48,927 nucleotides of DNA from Actinomycetes bacterium (GTDB lineage: Bacteria > Actinomycetota > Acidimicrobiia > Acidimicrobiales > Acidimicrobiaceae). The notes under the pieces were generated by a model. It was not told where the DNA came from. It saw nothing but the letters and a program-made list of their open reading frames with translations, and searched no databases. A program made the translations under genes and the position numbers. Below, in pieces: positions 25,072 through 34,094 of the stretch. The stretch covers positions 1-48,927 of the forward strand of contig JAJYNL010000057.1 of NCBI GenBank assembly GCA_021786375.1. The letters run 5' to 3'. Within the stretch, counting starts at the first letter, position 1, and every line of letters starts with the position of its first letter.

Positions 25072-25752
25072 CTATTGCCTTGGGAGCGCCTTCTCTCCGA
25101 CGAGGATTGTCTTGATCTCGGCCTCGGAGTCCTCGGTGACCAGCGCAACCACCTCGTCGCCATCGTGGAGCATGGTGTTCCCGCGTGGCACGATCACGTT
25201 GTCCTGACGGATTATCGCCACGATGGACGCGGTTTTGGGCAGCCCGAGTTGCGCGATTTCGAGACTGTTGGCGGGGGAGTCCTCCGCCAGGGTTACCTCC
25301 ACCAGCCGGGCACCGCTCTTCTCGAAGGAGAGCAGGCGAACCAGGGTTCCAACCGAGACCGCCTCTTCGACCAGCGAGGAGAGCAGGTGGGGGGTTGAGA
25401 CCGAGACATCCACGCCCCAGGTCTTGTTGAAGAGCCAATGGTTCTTGGGGTTGTTCACCCTTGCGACCACGCGTGGGACCATGAATTCCTGCTTGGCCAG
25501 TAGCGAGACGACGAGGTTGTCCTCGTCGTCACCCGTGGCGGCCACCACCACGTCGGCATCCGCAAGGCCGGCCTGCTGCAGGGAGGAGACCTCGCATGCG
25601 TCGGCTACGAGGAAGCGGCAGGGAATTTGCTCGGCGAGCTTTTTCACTTCCTGCTCGTTCTGCTCGATGACCAGCACGTCGTGCCCTGCGGCCTGCAGAT
25701 CTTCCGCGATGAAGGAGCCGACGCTCCCGGCTCCGGCAATTACAACCTTCAT
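25072..25752 (-). CDS. TrkA-family potassium uptake regulatory subunit (CeoC-like)
   Basis: The 226-residue protein has a TrkA-N (RCK) Rossmann domain starting MKVVIAGAGSVGSFIAE, with the GxGxxG nucleotide loop, acidic residues ending beta 2 (VIEQNE) and VVVAATGDDEDN. A TrkA-C domain follows (about 145-215, with PRGNTMLHDGDEVVALV). Such subunits gate K+ channels in response to NAD(H) or ATP. It overlaps the preceding TrkA gene by 4 nt. Two adjacent TrkA genes next to an APC permease is the mycobacterial CeoB/CeoC arrangement. No TrkH/TrkG channel is in the window. Confidence 0.9.
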   Translation of the reverse strand: MKVVIAGAGSVGSFIAEDLQAAGHDVLVIEQNEQEVKKLAEQIPCRFLVADACEVSSLQQAGLADADVVVAATGDDEDNLVVSLLAKQEFMVPRVVARVNNPKNHWLFNKTWGVDVSVSTPHLLSSLVEEAVSVGTLVRLLSFEKSGARLVEVTLAEDSPANSLEIAQLGLPKTASIVAIIRQDNVIVPRGNTMLHDGDEVVALVTEDSEAEIKTILVGEKALPRQ

Positions 25753-26411
25753 GGCCGATTCTCCTTGCCGCCAAGCACGCTGTCCAATGCAACCATGGCG
25801 CTCCGTTCGACCATGAAGTGCATGACGTCGCCCTCCTGGGCGACGATGTCAGCTTGGAAGAGGCGCGTGCTGGTGCCTCGGGTGAGAAGCACGGGCTTCA
25901 CACCGCTGATCTCGTCCAGGCGGCCTAGCCGTTTGCCCAGGAGGTGCTGGGGCACCGTCTTTTCGACAAGGACCACACTGCCGTTCGGGTCGATCCAGTC
26001 GGGTTGGCTGGCCGAGTCAAAGATGCGGCGCATGGCTTGGTCCGTCGTCCAGGTGACAGTGGCGACCGTCTGGATGCCCAGCCTGCGGTAGATCTCCGCC
26101 CGGCGCGGATCGTAGATGCGCGCCACCACTTTTGGGACCCCGTAGACGTCGCGCGCAATCCTGGCGGTGAGGATGTTGGAGTTGTCCCCGCTGGTCACCG
26201 CGGCAAGAGCGCCGGCTGAACCGATATCCGCCATTTCCAGGTGTTGGCGGTCGAATCCCAGCCCGCTGATGGCCCTTCCTGAGAACTTTTCGCCGAGTCT
26301 ACGAAAAGCTGAGGCATTCTTGTCGATGATCACAACTGAATGTCCCTCGACCGAGAGGCGAGTAGCCAGTTCGGAGCCAACCCGCCCGCACCCGACGACG
26401 ATTATATGCAC
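25749..26411 (-). CDS. TrkA-family potassium uptake regulatory subunit (CeoB-like)
   Basis: The 220-residue protein has a TrkA-N domain (VHIIVVGCGRVGSELA, VVIIDKN, AVTSGDNSN) and a C-terminal TrkA-C domain. GTG 26411 is chosen because AGGTGG lies six nt upstream and the fold starts right there; longer frames add an unrelated N-terminus. Its last codons overlap the start of the second TrkA, so both are translationally coupled. It is divergent from the KimA-like transporter gene across 137 nt, which suggests shared control of potassium uptake. Confidence 0.9.
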   Translation of the reverse strand: MHIIVVGCGRVGSELATRLSVEGHSVVIIDKNASAFRRLGEKFSGRAISGLGFDRQHLEMADIGSAGALAAVTSGDNSNILTARIARDVYGVPKVVARIYDPRRAEIYRRLGIQTVATVTWTTDQAMRRIFDSASQPDWIDPNGSVVLVEKTVPQHLLGKRLGRLDEISGVKPVLLTRGTSTRLFQADIVAQEGDVMHFMVERSAMVALDSVLGGKENRP

Positions 26412-26548
26412 GGTAAACCACCTGGTTTTCTTCGTAGCCCGGCGATCAGCCGTCAAGGCTCCCCGGGCTCGCGGTCTACAGATGGGGAAGCCCACCCGCA
26501 CCGTCGATATAGTGTAGGTTTTGCAGCAGATAGCGGAGGCCGTTTACC

Positions 26549-28966
26549 TTGAACGACAGCGCTGCCGAGAACGGGGCAGCCTTAGAGCAGGAACAGGCGG
26601 GCACCAGGGTTGACGGCGCTGCGAGGTTCAGTGGTGCCAAAGGCCATGGTGGACGTCCGGAGGCGATGGCCCTACTGGGGTCGTACGACCTGCCTGAGAC
26701 GCGTAGCTACCGTCTAAAGAACTTCCTTCTTGGAAAACCCCTTGTCAACGAGCAGATGAAGGGCGAGCGACTAGGCAAGCCCACCGCCCTCGCCGTGCTC
26801 TCCTCCGACGTCATATCGTCCAGTGCCTACGCCACCGAGCAGATTCTGACCGTGCTGGTGCCGGTGGTCGGCTTGGCCGCCTTCTCGCTGGTGCTCCCGG
26901 TCAGTGTCCTGATCCTGGTCGTCCTGGCTGCGGTCGCCGCGTCCTACTTCCAGGTCGTGAAGGCCTACCCCAAGGCCGGCGGTGCGTATATCGTGGCGCG
27001 TGACAACTTCGGCCCCAAGATCGCCCAGATCGCCGCAGTCGCGATCATGATTGACTACACGGTGACGGTGGCAATCTCCGTCGCGGCCGGTGTCGACGCA
27101 ATCTCCTCGGCTGTACCGGCCTTGGCGCCGTACAATCTCGATCTGTCCATCGTCTTCGTGGTGCTGCTCGCCTACGGAAATCTGCGCGGCGTGCGTGAAG
27201 CAGGACGCATCTTCGCTCTGCCGGCCTATTTCTTTATGGTCAACATGGCCATCATGCTTGGCCTGGGCATCTATAGGGCGTTGACTCACCAACTTCACTA
27301 TCTTCCGTCCCACGTCCACGGTGCCCTGACCCTCGGCCACGCCGGATCGGGCTTATTGCTGGGTGCTTCGCTTTTCATCTTCCTGCAGGCCTTCGCCAAC
27401 GGCGGCACTGCGCTGACCGGCATCGAGGCCGTCTCTACCGGAATCTCGATCTTTAGAGCCCCACAGTGGAAGAACGCTCGTATCGTCCTAGTGGCCATGG
27501 CGACGATCCTGGGACTTCTCTTCTTCGGCCTCTCCTTCCTCGCCTCCCACATCCATCCGATTCCGCGTGTGAGCGGCACCCCGACCGTTATATCCATGAT
27601 CGGCCAGACCGTGTACGGGCAGAGTCTCCTGGGCAAGGTCTTCTACTACCTGCTGCAGACATCCACCTATTTCATCCTCATATTCGCCGCAAACACCAGC
27701 TTCAATGGCTTCCCCTTCCTGGTCTCCTTCGCTGCTGAGGACTCTTTCCTTCCTCGGCAGCTGGCTCGGCGCGGCCATCGCCTGGCGTTGTCGAACGGCA
27801 TCATCCTCCTTACGGTGGTCTCGGAGCTGATCCTGATCGCCACCCGGGCCAGGGTCTCGGCACTCGTGGCGCTGTACGCCATCGGCGTTTTCACCGGCTT
27901 TACCATGGCCAGCGGTGGGATGCTGAAGCATCATCTGAGGCTCCGTGAGCCCGGGTACCGCCGCGGCTTTGCTGTGAACCTGCTTGCCACCATTCTCTCC
28001 GCCATCGTCGTGGTCGTCTTCCTGGTCACGAAGTTCAAGGAGGGGGCTTGGGCGGTGCTCGCGGCCGGCATACCGCTCGTCTTCCTCTTCATCCGTCTCA
28101 ACCGCCGTTATGTCGCAGAGGAGGCGGAGCTGGAGCAGGGCGTTGCCAGGGCCTGCGAGGCGCCGGTGCTGCGCAGGCACAAGGTGATCCTCTTCGTCGA
28201 GAACCTCGACCTGGCAACTGCGCGTGCAATCCAATACGCACGCACCCTCACCCCGGACGAGATCCGTGCGGTTCACATTGAGATCGACGCGAAACAGGCG
28301 CGAGTGCTCGAGCAGGAGTGGTCGCGGCTTGGGGTGCGCCACCTCGACCTGGAAGTCGTCGAGTGCACCGACCGTCGGATTCGCAGGGCGGCCTTGGACG
28401 TGGTCGCCGAGGCGGCGCTGCCGGGCGACTCCGAGGTGACGGTGCTCCTGCCCAGGCGCGTATACCCCGGTTTCATGCAGCGAATCCTCCACGACCGAAC
28501 TGCCGATGCGATGGCAAAGGTGCTGTCGCAGCTACCACACGTGAACGCGACCATCATCCCCTTCGAGGTGGTGTTCGGGGGCACTGACAAGGTCATCTTC
28601 GAAACTCGCCCGAAGTTTCCCGGAGAGAGGGAGGCGGCCCTTCCAGCGCACGAGACGGAGGCCTTTGGCACGCGACTCCTGGAAGGCGCTGTTCCGATCG
28701 GGAACGTGGCATATCGTCGCCCGGCCAAGGTGGCCGGGCGTGTACGGTCGGTGCGCGTCCAACCCATGGATTCGGTTCCGTCGCTGGCGGTGCGCCTGGA
28801 GGACGGAACTGGCGGCATCCTCCTCGTCTTTGCGGGCAAGCGCCAGGTCCCGGGCATCGAGCCGGGCCGCCGTATGACCGCCGAGGGTACGGTGGGCGAA
28901 ATTGAGGGCCACATCGCCATGATGAACCCGACCTATGAGTTCGCGCCGGTCGAGGACGACGACTAG
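26549..28966 (+). CDS. KimA-like APC-superfamily potassium transporter with fused C-terminal OB-fold
   Basis: The 805-residue membrane protein has about 12 transmembrane helices (roughly 70-530). The lead-in LLGKPL and LAVLSSDVISSSAYATEQIL, then YPKAGGAYIVARDNFG, match the KimA (YdaO) K+ importers and their actinobacterial relatives such as Rv2690c. A soluble Rossmann/USP-like part follows (about 540-700). Residues about 721-800 form an OB-fold with VRLEDGTGGILLVFAG and QVPGIEPGRRM...MNPTYEF; in other actinobacteria this domain is a separate small protein in the same CeoB/CeoC locus (Rv2694c type). TTG start has GGAGG 9 nt upstream, and TATAGT at 26508-26513 may be its -10. Substrate as K+ is inferred from homology and the two TrkA neighbours. 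Confidence 0.87.
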   Translation: MNDSAAENGAALEQEQAGTRVDGAARFSGAKGHGGRPEAMALLGSYDLPETRSYRLKNFLLGKPLVNEQMKGERLGKPTALAVLSSDVISSSAYATEQILTVLVPVVGLAAFSLVLPVSVLILVVLAAVAASYFQVVKAYPKAGGAYIVARDNFGPKIAQIAAVAIMIDYTVTVAISVAAGVDAISSAVPALAPYNLDLSIVFVVLLAYGNLRGVREAGRIFALPAYFFMVNMAIMLGLGIYRALTHQLHYLPSHVHGALTLGHAGSGLLLGASLFIFLQAFANGGTALTGIEAVSTGISIFRAPQWKNARIVLVAMATILGLLFFGLSFLASHIHPIPRVSGTPTVISMIGQTVYGQSLLGKVFYYLLQTSTYFILIFAANTSFNGFPFLVSFAAEDSFLPRQLARRGHRLALSNGIILLTVVSELILIATRARVSALVALYAIGVFTGFTMASGGMLKHHLRLREPGYRRGFAVNLLATILSAIVVVVFLVTKFKEGAWAVLAAGIPLVFLFIRLNRRYVAEEAELEQGVARACEAPVLRRHKVILFVENLDLATARAIQYARTLTPDEIRAVHIEIDAKQARVLEQEWSRLGVRHLDLEVVECTDRRIRRAALDVVAEAALPGDSEVTVLLPRRVYPGFMQRILHDRTADAMAKVLSQLPHVNATIIPFEVVFGGTDKVIFETRPKFPGEREAALPAHETEAFGTRLLEGAVPIGNVAYRRPAKVAGRVRSVRVQPMDSVPSLAVRLEDGTGGILLVFAGKRQVPGIEPGRRMTAEGTVGEIEGHIAMMNPTYEFAPVEDDD

Positions 28967-29109
28967 CGCCAGCCCGGATGAAGCGGAGCGTGGCACTTGG
29001 TATGCCAATTTGAGCTCGGCGCGCCAGGCGGAGGCCGCTTGCACGTATGTTTGTTAGGGCAGAAGATGGCCGCGCCCGAAAGCGGGCTGCGGAATAGTTT
29101 GGGCAGCAG

Positions 29110-31842
29110 ATGGCGAAACCACTTGTCATAGTCGAGTCACCGGCAAAGGCGAAGACGATCTCCAAGTTTCTCGGATCCGGGTACATGGTCGAGTCCTCGA
29201 TTGGTCACATCCGTGACCTGCCTACCAGCGCCTCCGAAATTCCGGCCGCTCTCAAGAAGGAGAAGTGGGCCCGCCTAGGTGTCGACGTGGATAACGGCTT
29301 CAAGCCGCTGTACGTTGTCAGCGACAAGAAGCGTGCCCAGGTCAAGCGATTGAAGGACCTCGTTCGTGAAGCCAGTGAGCTCTATCTGGCGACAGACGAG
29401 GACCGCGAAGGCGAATCGATCGCATGGCATCTCGTCCAGGTGCTGGCGCCACGGGTGCCGGTGCGCAGGATGGTCTTTCACGAGATTACCGAATCCGCCA
29501 TAAACGAGGCCATCGAGCACACGCGCTCGATAGACGCCGATCTGGTAAGCGCCCAGGAGGCGCGCCGAATCCTCGATCGGCTGTATGGCTACGAAGTTTC
29601 TCCGGTTCTGTGGAAGAAGGTGAAGCCGGCCCTATCGGCGGGACGTGTCCAGAGCGTGGCGACACGTATCCTGGTGCAGCGCGAACGCGAGCGCATGAGC
29701 TTCTCCAGCGCCTCTTACTACTCGGTTCAAGCCGTCGGTGCCAAGCAGCGCTCCTCGTTCGAAGCCAGTCTGACGGCTTTGGACGGCGCGCGGGTAGCGG
29801 CCGGCCGTGACTTTGCCGCCGATGGCCACTTGGACCGGGCAAGGCTGAATAACGCCAAGGTGGTCGTGCTCGATGAGCGCTCCGCACAGGCGGTCGCCGA
29901 TACCCTGCGCTCCGGGACCCTCCATGTCGAGGCGGTCGAACAGAAGCCTTATCGGCGCTCCCCCGCTCCTCCTTTCAGGACCTCCACCTTGCAGCAGGAG
30001 GCCGGGCGCAAGCTCCGGTTCTCTTCCAAGAGGACCATGGCCGCGGCGCAGCGGCTTTACGAAGCGGGCCACATCACCTACATGAGGACCGACTCGACTT
30101 ACCTTGCCGAGGCGGCGGTGGCACAGGCGAGGTCGATCATCTCCAATACGTTTGGGCCTGAGTTCATGCCAAAGGCCGCCCGCAACTATCGCAATTCTGT
30201 CAAGAATGCCCAGGAGGCCCACGAGGCGATCCGCCCGGCCGGCGATCGCTGGGCCTCCCCTGCGGAAATTTCCAGGGCGGTCGGCTCGGACGAGGCCAAG
30301 CTTTACGACCTGATCTGGAAGCGCACCATTGCCTCTCAGATGACCGACGCCACCGGCACCTCGGTTTCTGTGCGTTTCTCCGCCCCGCTTGGCCTGAGCA
30401 GCCCGGTGGGGAGTCCTGAGGGCGAGGTCCTCACCCCGGAGACGGCCTACCTCGCGGCATCCGGCACCACCATCGCGCATCCCGGCTTCCTCCGGGTTTA
30501 TGTGGAGGACACGGATGACGGTGACGACTCCGGCGACGAGCGCGACGCCATTCTCCCCTCGTTTTCCGAGGGGGAGACCGTGGAAATATCCGAGGTAACG
30601 GCCGCCGGACACACCACTACGCCGCCGCCGCGCTTCACCGAGGCGTCCTTGGTGAAGGCGTTGGAAGAGCTTGGTGTGGGTAGGCCTAGCACCTATGCCA
30701 GCATCATCTCGACCATCCAGGATCGCGGGTATGTCTTCAAGCGGGGAACGGCGCTGGTCCCCTCTTTCGTGGCCTTCGCCGTCGTCTCTCTTCTCGAGCA
30801 GTATTTCGGCTCGCTGGTCGACTACAACTTCACCGCGGAGCTCGAGGACCGGCTGGATAAGATCGCCAATGGCGAGGAACCGGCGGTCCCGTACCTGGAG
30901 CAGTTCTACTTCGGCAATCACGCTCCGGGCTTGAAGGGCCTGGTGGAGAGCCAGCTGGAGGAGATTGATCCTAGGGCCATCAACACCCTTCCCCTCGGGA
31001 CCGGCCCGGACGGCAGCGAGTGCGTAATCAGGGTGGGCCGTTACGGGCCCTTTATCCAAATGGGTGAGCGTACCGCCCCGATTCCTGACGGGATCGCCCC
31101 TGACGAGCTGACCATGGACAGGGCACTGGAGCTGCTCGAGTCGGTACAGTCCGAGCGCTTCCTGGGCATTCACCCGGACCTCGAACAGCCCGTTTACGTC
31201 AAGGTCGGCCGCTTCGGCCCCTTCGTCCAGCTTGGCGACGCCGATACCATGCCGAAGGGGACCAAGCCGAAGACGGCGTCTCTCTTCTCGACGATGGCTC
31301 CACAGTCCATCACCCTTGAGCAAGCCGTCGAGCTGCTCTCCCTCCCGAGGGTGGTGGGAGTGGATCCCGAAGGCGGGCAGGAGGTGCTGGCAGCAAACGG
31401 CAAATTCGGCCCGTACATAAAGCGTGGTGCGACTTCAAGGAACTTGGAATCCGAGGAGAGGATCTTCTCGATAACCCTCTCCGAGGCCCTGGAGCTGTTG
31501 GCGACCCCGCAGGCCGGCCGAGGCCGTCGCAGCTCCACCTCGGTTGAGCTTGGCGTCGACCCCGATGGCCGCAAAGTGGTACTCCGCTCCGGCCGCTTCG
31601 GCCCCTACCTGAGCGATGGAGAGGTCAACTGCTCGGTGAAGCAGTTCGAGGTGGAGGAGGGTCTGAAGCTGGAGCGCGCGATCGAGCTCCTGGCCGAGAA
31701 GCGCGCAAGCACGCCCGAAGGGGTAGCAAAGGTGCCGCGCCGCAAGTTGGCCGGGACCACCACCCGGAAGACCGGTACCAGCGCCGCTACGAATAGAAGA
31801 ACCGGCAAGGCGTCGTCCGCTCGAAAGAGCAATGCCGACTGA
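29110..31842 (+). CDS. topA: DNA topoisomerase I
   Basis: The 910-residue type IA topoisomerase relaxes negative supercoils. The TOPRIM domain starts PLVIVESPAKAKTI, with TDEDREGESIAWH, and active-site Tyr324 is in TYMRTDST. The C-terminus carries several repeats of the form G-x-D-P-x-G...GRFGPY, seen near 31010-31650, then a Lys/Arg/Thr-rich tail. This C-terminal layout is common in actinobacteria. The last 11 nt overlap the tmk start, so topA, tmk and holB form one transcriptional unit. Confidence 0.97.
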   Translation: MAKPLVIVESPAKAKTISKFLGSGYMVESSIGHIRDLPTSASEIPAALKKEKWARLGVDVDNGFKPLYVVSDKKRAQVKRLKDLVREASELYLATDEDREGESIAWHLVQVLAPRVPVRRMVFHEITESAINEAIEHTRSIDADLVSAQEARRILDRLYGYEVSPVLWKKVKPALSAGRVQSVATRILVQRERERMSFSSASYYSVQAVGAKQRSSFEASLTALDGARVAAGRDFAADGHLDRARLNNAKVVVLDERSAQAVADTLRSGTLHVEAVEQKPYRRSPAPPFRTSTLQQEAGRKLRFSSKRTMAAAQRLYEAGHITYMRTDSTYLAEAAVAQARSIISNTFGPEFMPKAARNYRNSVKNAQEAHEAIRPAGDRWASPAEISRAVGSDEAKLYDLIWKRTIASQMTDATGTSVSVRFSAPLGLSSPVGSPEGEVLTPETAYLAASGTTIAHPGFLRVYVEDTDDGDDSGDERDAILPSFSEGETVEISEVTAAGHTTTPPPRFTEASLVKALEELGVGRPSTYASIISTIQDRGYVFKRGTALVPSFVAFAVVSLLEQYFGSLVDYNFTAELEDRLDKIANGEEPAVPYLEQFYFGNHAPGLKGLVESQLEEIDPRAINTLPLGTGPDGSECVIRVGRYGPFIQMGERTAPIPDGIAPDELTMDRALELLESVQSERFLGIHPDLEQPVYVKVGRFGPFVQLGDADTMPKGTKPKTASLFSTMAPQSITLEQAVELLSLPRVVGVDPEGGQEVLAANGKFGPYIKRGATSRNLESEERIFSITLSEALELLATPQAGRGRRSSTSVELGVDPDGRKVVLRSGRFGPYLSDGEVNCSVKQFEVEEGLKLERAIELLAEKRASTPEGVAKVPRRKLAGTTTRKTGTSAATNRRTGKASSARKSNAD

Positions 31843-32455
31843 GGTGAAACGCGGCCGCTTTCTGGTAATCGAAGGCGGAGACGGGGTCGGCAAGACGACC
31901 CAGGTGGCCGCGGTGGCCGCAGCGCTCAGCGCGGTGGGCAAGTCCATCAGGGCAACCCGGGAGCCAGGCGGCACGGAACTGGGAGAGCAGTTGAGGGCGC
32001 TCTTGGCCAGTGACCACGAGATCGACCCGATCGCCGAGGCGCTGGTCCTGCTCGCAGCCCGGGCCCAGCATTGCGCCCAGGTGATACGGCCGGCGCTTGC
32101 GCGTGGAGAGTGGGTGCTGTCCGATCGCTTCGAAGGTTCCTTCTTCGCGTATCAGGGATACGGACGTGGGATATCGCTCGCGGATCTCGAGACTCTGAAC
32201 AACTTCGCCGCCGGCGGCGTTAGGCCCGATCTGACCATCCTGCTAAGCAGCCAAGTGGTGGGTGGCCATCGCGAGCTGGACGGCTCTGATCGGTTCGAAG
32301 GAATGGGTGAGGACTTCCAGGCCCGTGTGGAGGCGGGCTACTTCGTGCTTGCCGAACGCCACGGCTGGGAGGTAGTGGACAGCCGGGGTAGCCGTTCGGA
32401 GGTCACTGAGCGCATCTTGGCGGCGATAGAGCGTCGTTTGGGGATCGAAGAATGA
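31832..32455 (+). CDS. tmk: Thymidylate kinase
   Basis: The 207-residue kinase phosphorylates dTMP to dTDP. It has P-loop EGGDGVGKTTQ, the DR motif SDRFEGSFFAYQGYGRG with TREPGGTELGE, and a C-terminal R-x-x-V-x-x-GY segment. It starts inside the end of topA (11-nt overlap) and overlaps holB by 4 nt. The tmk-holB pair is conserved in many bacteria. All diagnostic motifs are present, and length is standard. Confidence 0.95.
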   Translation: MPTEVKRGRFLVIEGGDGVGKTTQVAAVAAALSAVGKSIRATREPGGTELGEQLRALLASDHEIDPIAEALVLLAARAQHCAQVIRPALARGEWVLSDRFEGSFFAYQGYGRGISLADLETLNNFAAGGVRPDLTILLSSQVVGGHRELDGSDRFEGMGEDFQARVEAGYFVLAERHGWEVVDSRGSRSEVTERILAAIERRLGIEE

Positions 32456-33513
32456 GCAGGGTGGATGCCTCGTCACCTCCGGTGCTGCTCCGACTGGGAT
32501 TCCAGGCCACGCTCGCCCCGGTCCTGGCGGCGCACCTGGCCTCTCCGCGCCACGCATACCTCTTTGTCGGGCCGCCCGGCAGCGGCAAGGAGGAGTGGGC
32601 AACCGCCTTCGCGGCGGCACTGACATGCCCGAACGGAGGCTGCGGCGAATGTGGCGACTGCCGTTCCGTGGTTGCCGGCACCCACCCGGACGTCAACGTG
32701 TTCGCCAATCGTGACGGCTCGATGTCGGTGGAGGACGCACGCCGCGCCATCAGGTACGCCTCCCTCTCGCCATCGGGAGCCAGATACCGCGTGGTTGTTC
32801 TCGAGGAGTTCGAGAATATCGGACGCGTGGCGCCGGTCCTGCTCAAGGCCATTGAGGAGCCGCCGCCTTCGACGCTGTACGTGTTGGTCGCATCAGCGGC
32901 CGGAAACGAGATGGCCACCATCGCATCCAGGTGCGTAAAGGTCAACTTCCCGCCGTTCGACGCTCGGGAGATCGAGAGCCTTCTGATTGCGCGCGGCGCC
33001 GATACGGGCGAGGCCGCTAGTGCCGCCGAGCTGTGTGGGGGCAGCCTGGCCAAGGCGCAGGAGCTGGTGGCCGGCGGCTTCCTGCCCCGCCGGCTTTTCC
33101 TATGGCGTGCTGCGGCGAGCGAGCGACCGCGCAGCGGCTTTGAACTGATGCGCCAGGCCGGCGCCTTGACGGGCTTCGTGGACGAGGTGGTGGCCGATCG
33201 CAAGCGGGAAGGCGAGGCGGCCCTGGCGCAGCTTCGTGACCGCGTTGCAAAAGGGGGCGCGAGCCGTGGCGTTGTGAAGGAAGCGGAGGCGGACCTGGCG
33301 CGCGAGTTGCGGTGGCTGCGGCGTAGCGAGTTCGAGCTAGGCTTCGCCATCATGCTTGCCCAGCTACGGCCATCGCTTGGCGCGGGTGATCCGACGTCGG
33401 CTTACTTGGCCTACTCCCGCATGGAGGAGCGTGTGCGCATTGCAATGCGTCGGCTCGCGGCGGGCGTCAGCGAGGTCAGCGTGCTTGGCGCGCTGTTGGG
33501 GGACCAACCATGA
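32452..33513 (+). CDS. holB: DNA polymerase III delta-prime clamp-loader subunit
   Basis: The 353-residue AAA+ protein has a P-loop GPPGSGKEEW, a zinc module CPNGGCGECGDC, and VVVLEEFENIG with KAIEEPPPSTLYVL. The sensor region ATIASRC follows. This is the delta' clamp-loader subunit. The Walker A threonine is Glu (GKE), as expected for delta', which does not hydrolyse ATP. It overlaps tmk by ATGA. The C-terminal helical collar region is Arg/Ala/Leu-rich. Followed by tRNA-Thr 25 nt downstream. Confidence 0.92.
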   Translation: MSRVDASSPPVLLRLGFQATLAPVLAAHLASPRHAYLFVGPPGSGKEEWATAFAAALTCPNGGCGECGDCRSVVAGTHPDVNVFANRDGSMSVEDARRAIRYASLSPSGARYRVVVLEEFENIGRVAPVLLKAIEEPPPSTLYVLVASAAGNEMATIASRCVKVNFPPFDAREIESLLIARGADTGEAASAAELCGGSLAKAQELVAGGFLPRRLFLWRAAASERPRSGFELMRQAGALTGFVDEVVADRKREGEAALAQLRDRVAKGGASRGVVKEAEADLARELRWLRRSEFELGFAIMLAQLRPSLGAGDPTSAYLAYSRMEERVRIAMRRLAAGVSEVSVLGALLGDQP

Positions 33514-33538
33514 AGCTGGCTAGGATTAACGCATCCGG

Positions 33539-33614
33539 GCCCGGGTAGCTCAGTCGGCAGAGCAGCTCACTCGTAATGAGCAGGTCAGGGGTTCAAATCC
33601 CCTCTCGGGCTCCA
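33539..33614 (+). tRNA. tRNA-Thr (anticodon CGT), CCA encoded
   Basis: Acceptor GCCCGGG pairs with CTCGGGC (one G-U). The D arm is TAGCTCAGTCGGCAGAGCA. The anticodon loop is CTCGTAA between GCTCA and TGAGC, giving CGT for threonine codon ACG. The T arm is AGGGG-TTCAAAT-CCCCT, and TCCA is encoded at the 3' end. It starts 25 nt past holB on the same strand. Confidence 0.97.
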
Positions 33615-33644
33615 TTCTTTGCCCTTGCCCTTGCGTTTGACGTC

Positions 33645-34094
33645 TCAGTCCTCCGTGACGCCGTCTGCGGGCCTCGCCCGGCGGAAAGCCGCGGAGGCAT
33701 CGGCGAGAACAGCCAGCTCGGTGATGTGTAGCGCCGTGAGTTCTTCCAAAGCCTCTTCGCCCATCGGCTCCAGGGCGATTCGAACGATGCGCCGGTCGTT
33801 CCGGTCATGCACCCTCCGGATCAGCCCGGCCGCCTCCGCCCGATCGATCAGTCCGACGGCGGAATGGTGGCGCAGTTGTAGATGCTCCGCGATCTGGCCT
33901 ATCGTTGGAGCCTCGGCGGAAGGGTGACCGCGCACGGCTAGGAGAAGCTGATGCTGGGAGGGTGTAAGCCCTGCGGCCCGGCATTGCATCTCACTCCAGG
34001 CCAGAAAGCGGCGTAGCTGATTCCTGAAGGCGAGGATGTCCCGGTAGTCCTGGTCGCTAAAGCGGGTATTGCGGTCTGCGGTTGCGCCGTTCAC
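33645..34094 (-). CDS. MarR-family transcriptional regulator
   Basis: The 149-residue protein has the MarR winged-helix layout: LTPSQHQLLLAVRGHP, the recognition segment PTIGQIAEHLQLRHHSAVGLIDRAEAAGLIRR, and the wing VHDRNDRRIVRIALEP (D-x-R-x-x-R). The GTG start overlaps the stop of the ClC gene (GTGA), so the two are translationally coupled and the regulator follows its likely target. Ligand is unknown. Its co-transcription with a chloride channel is unusual for MarR proteins and might mean autoregulation of the unit. Confidence 0.9.
   Translation of the reverse strand: MNGATADRNTRFSDQDYRDILAFRNQLRRFLAWSEMQCRAAGLTPSQHQLLLAVRGHPSAEAPTIGQIAEHLQLRHHSAVGLIDRAEAAGLIRRVHDRNDRRIVRIALEPMGEEALEELTALHITELAVLADASAAFRRARPADGVTED

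Noticed and set aside
26412-26548. c-di-AMP (ydaO) riboswitch before the KimA-like gene
   Set aside because: If TATAGT at 26508 is the -10, the leader is under 35 nt, too short. No conserved ydaO elements were recognised in the 137-nt gap.
29632-31323. 563-codon open frame opposite topA
   Set aside because: Antisense shadow of topA in a GC-rich gene; no start signal and Arg/Gly/His-rich composition.
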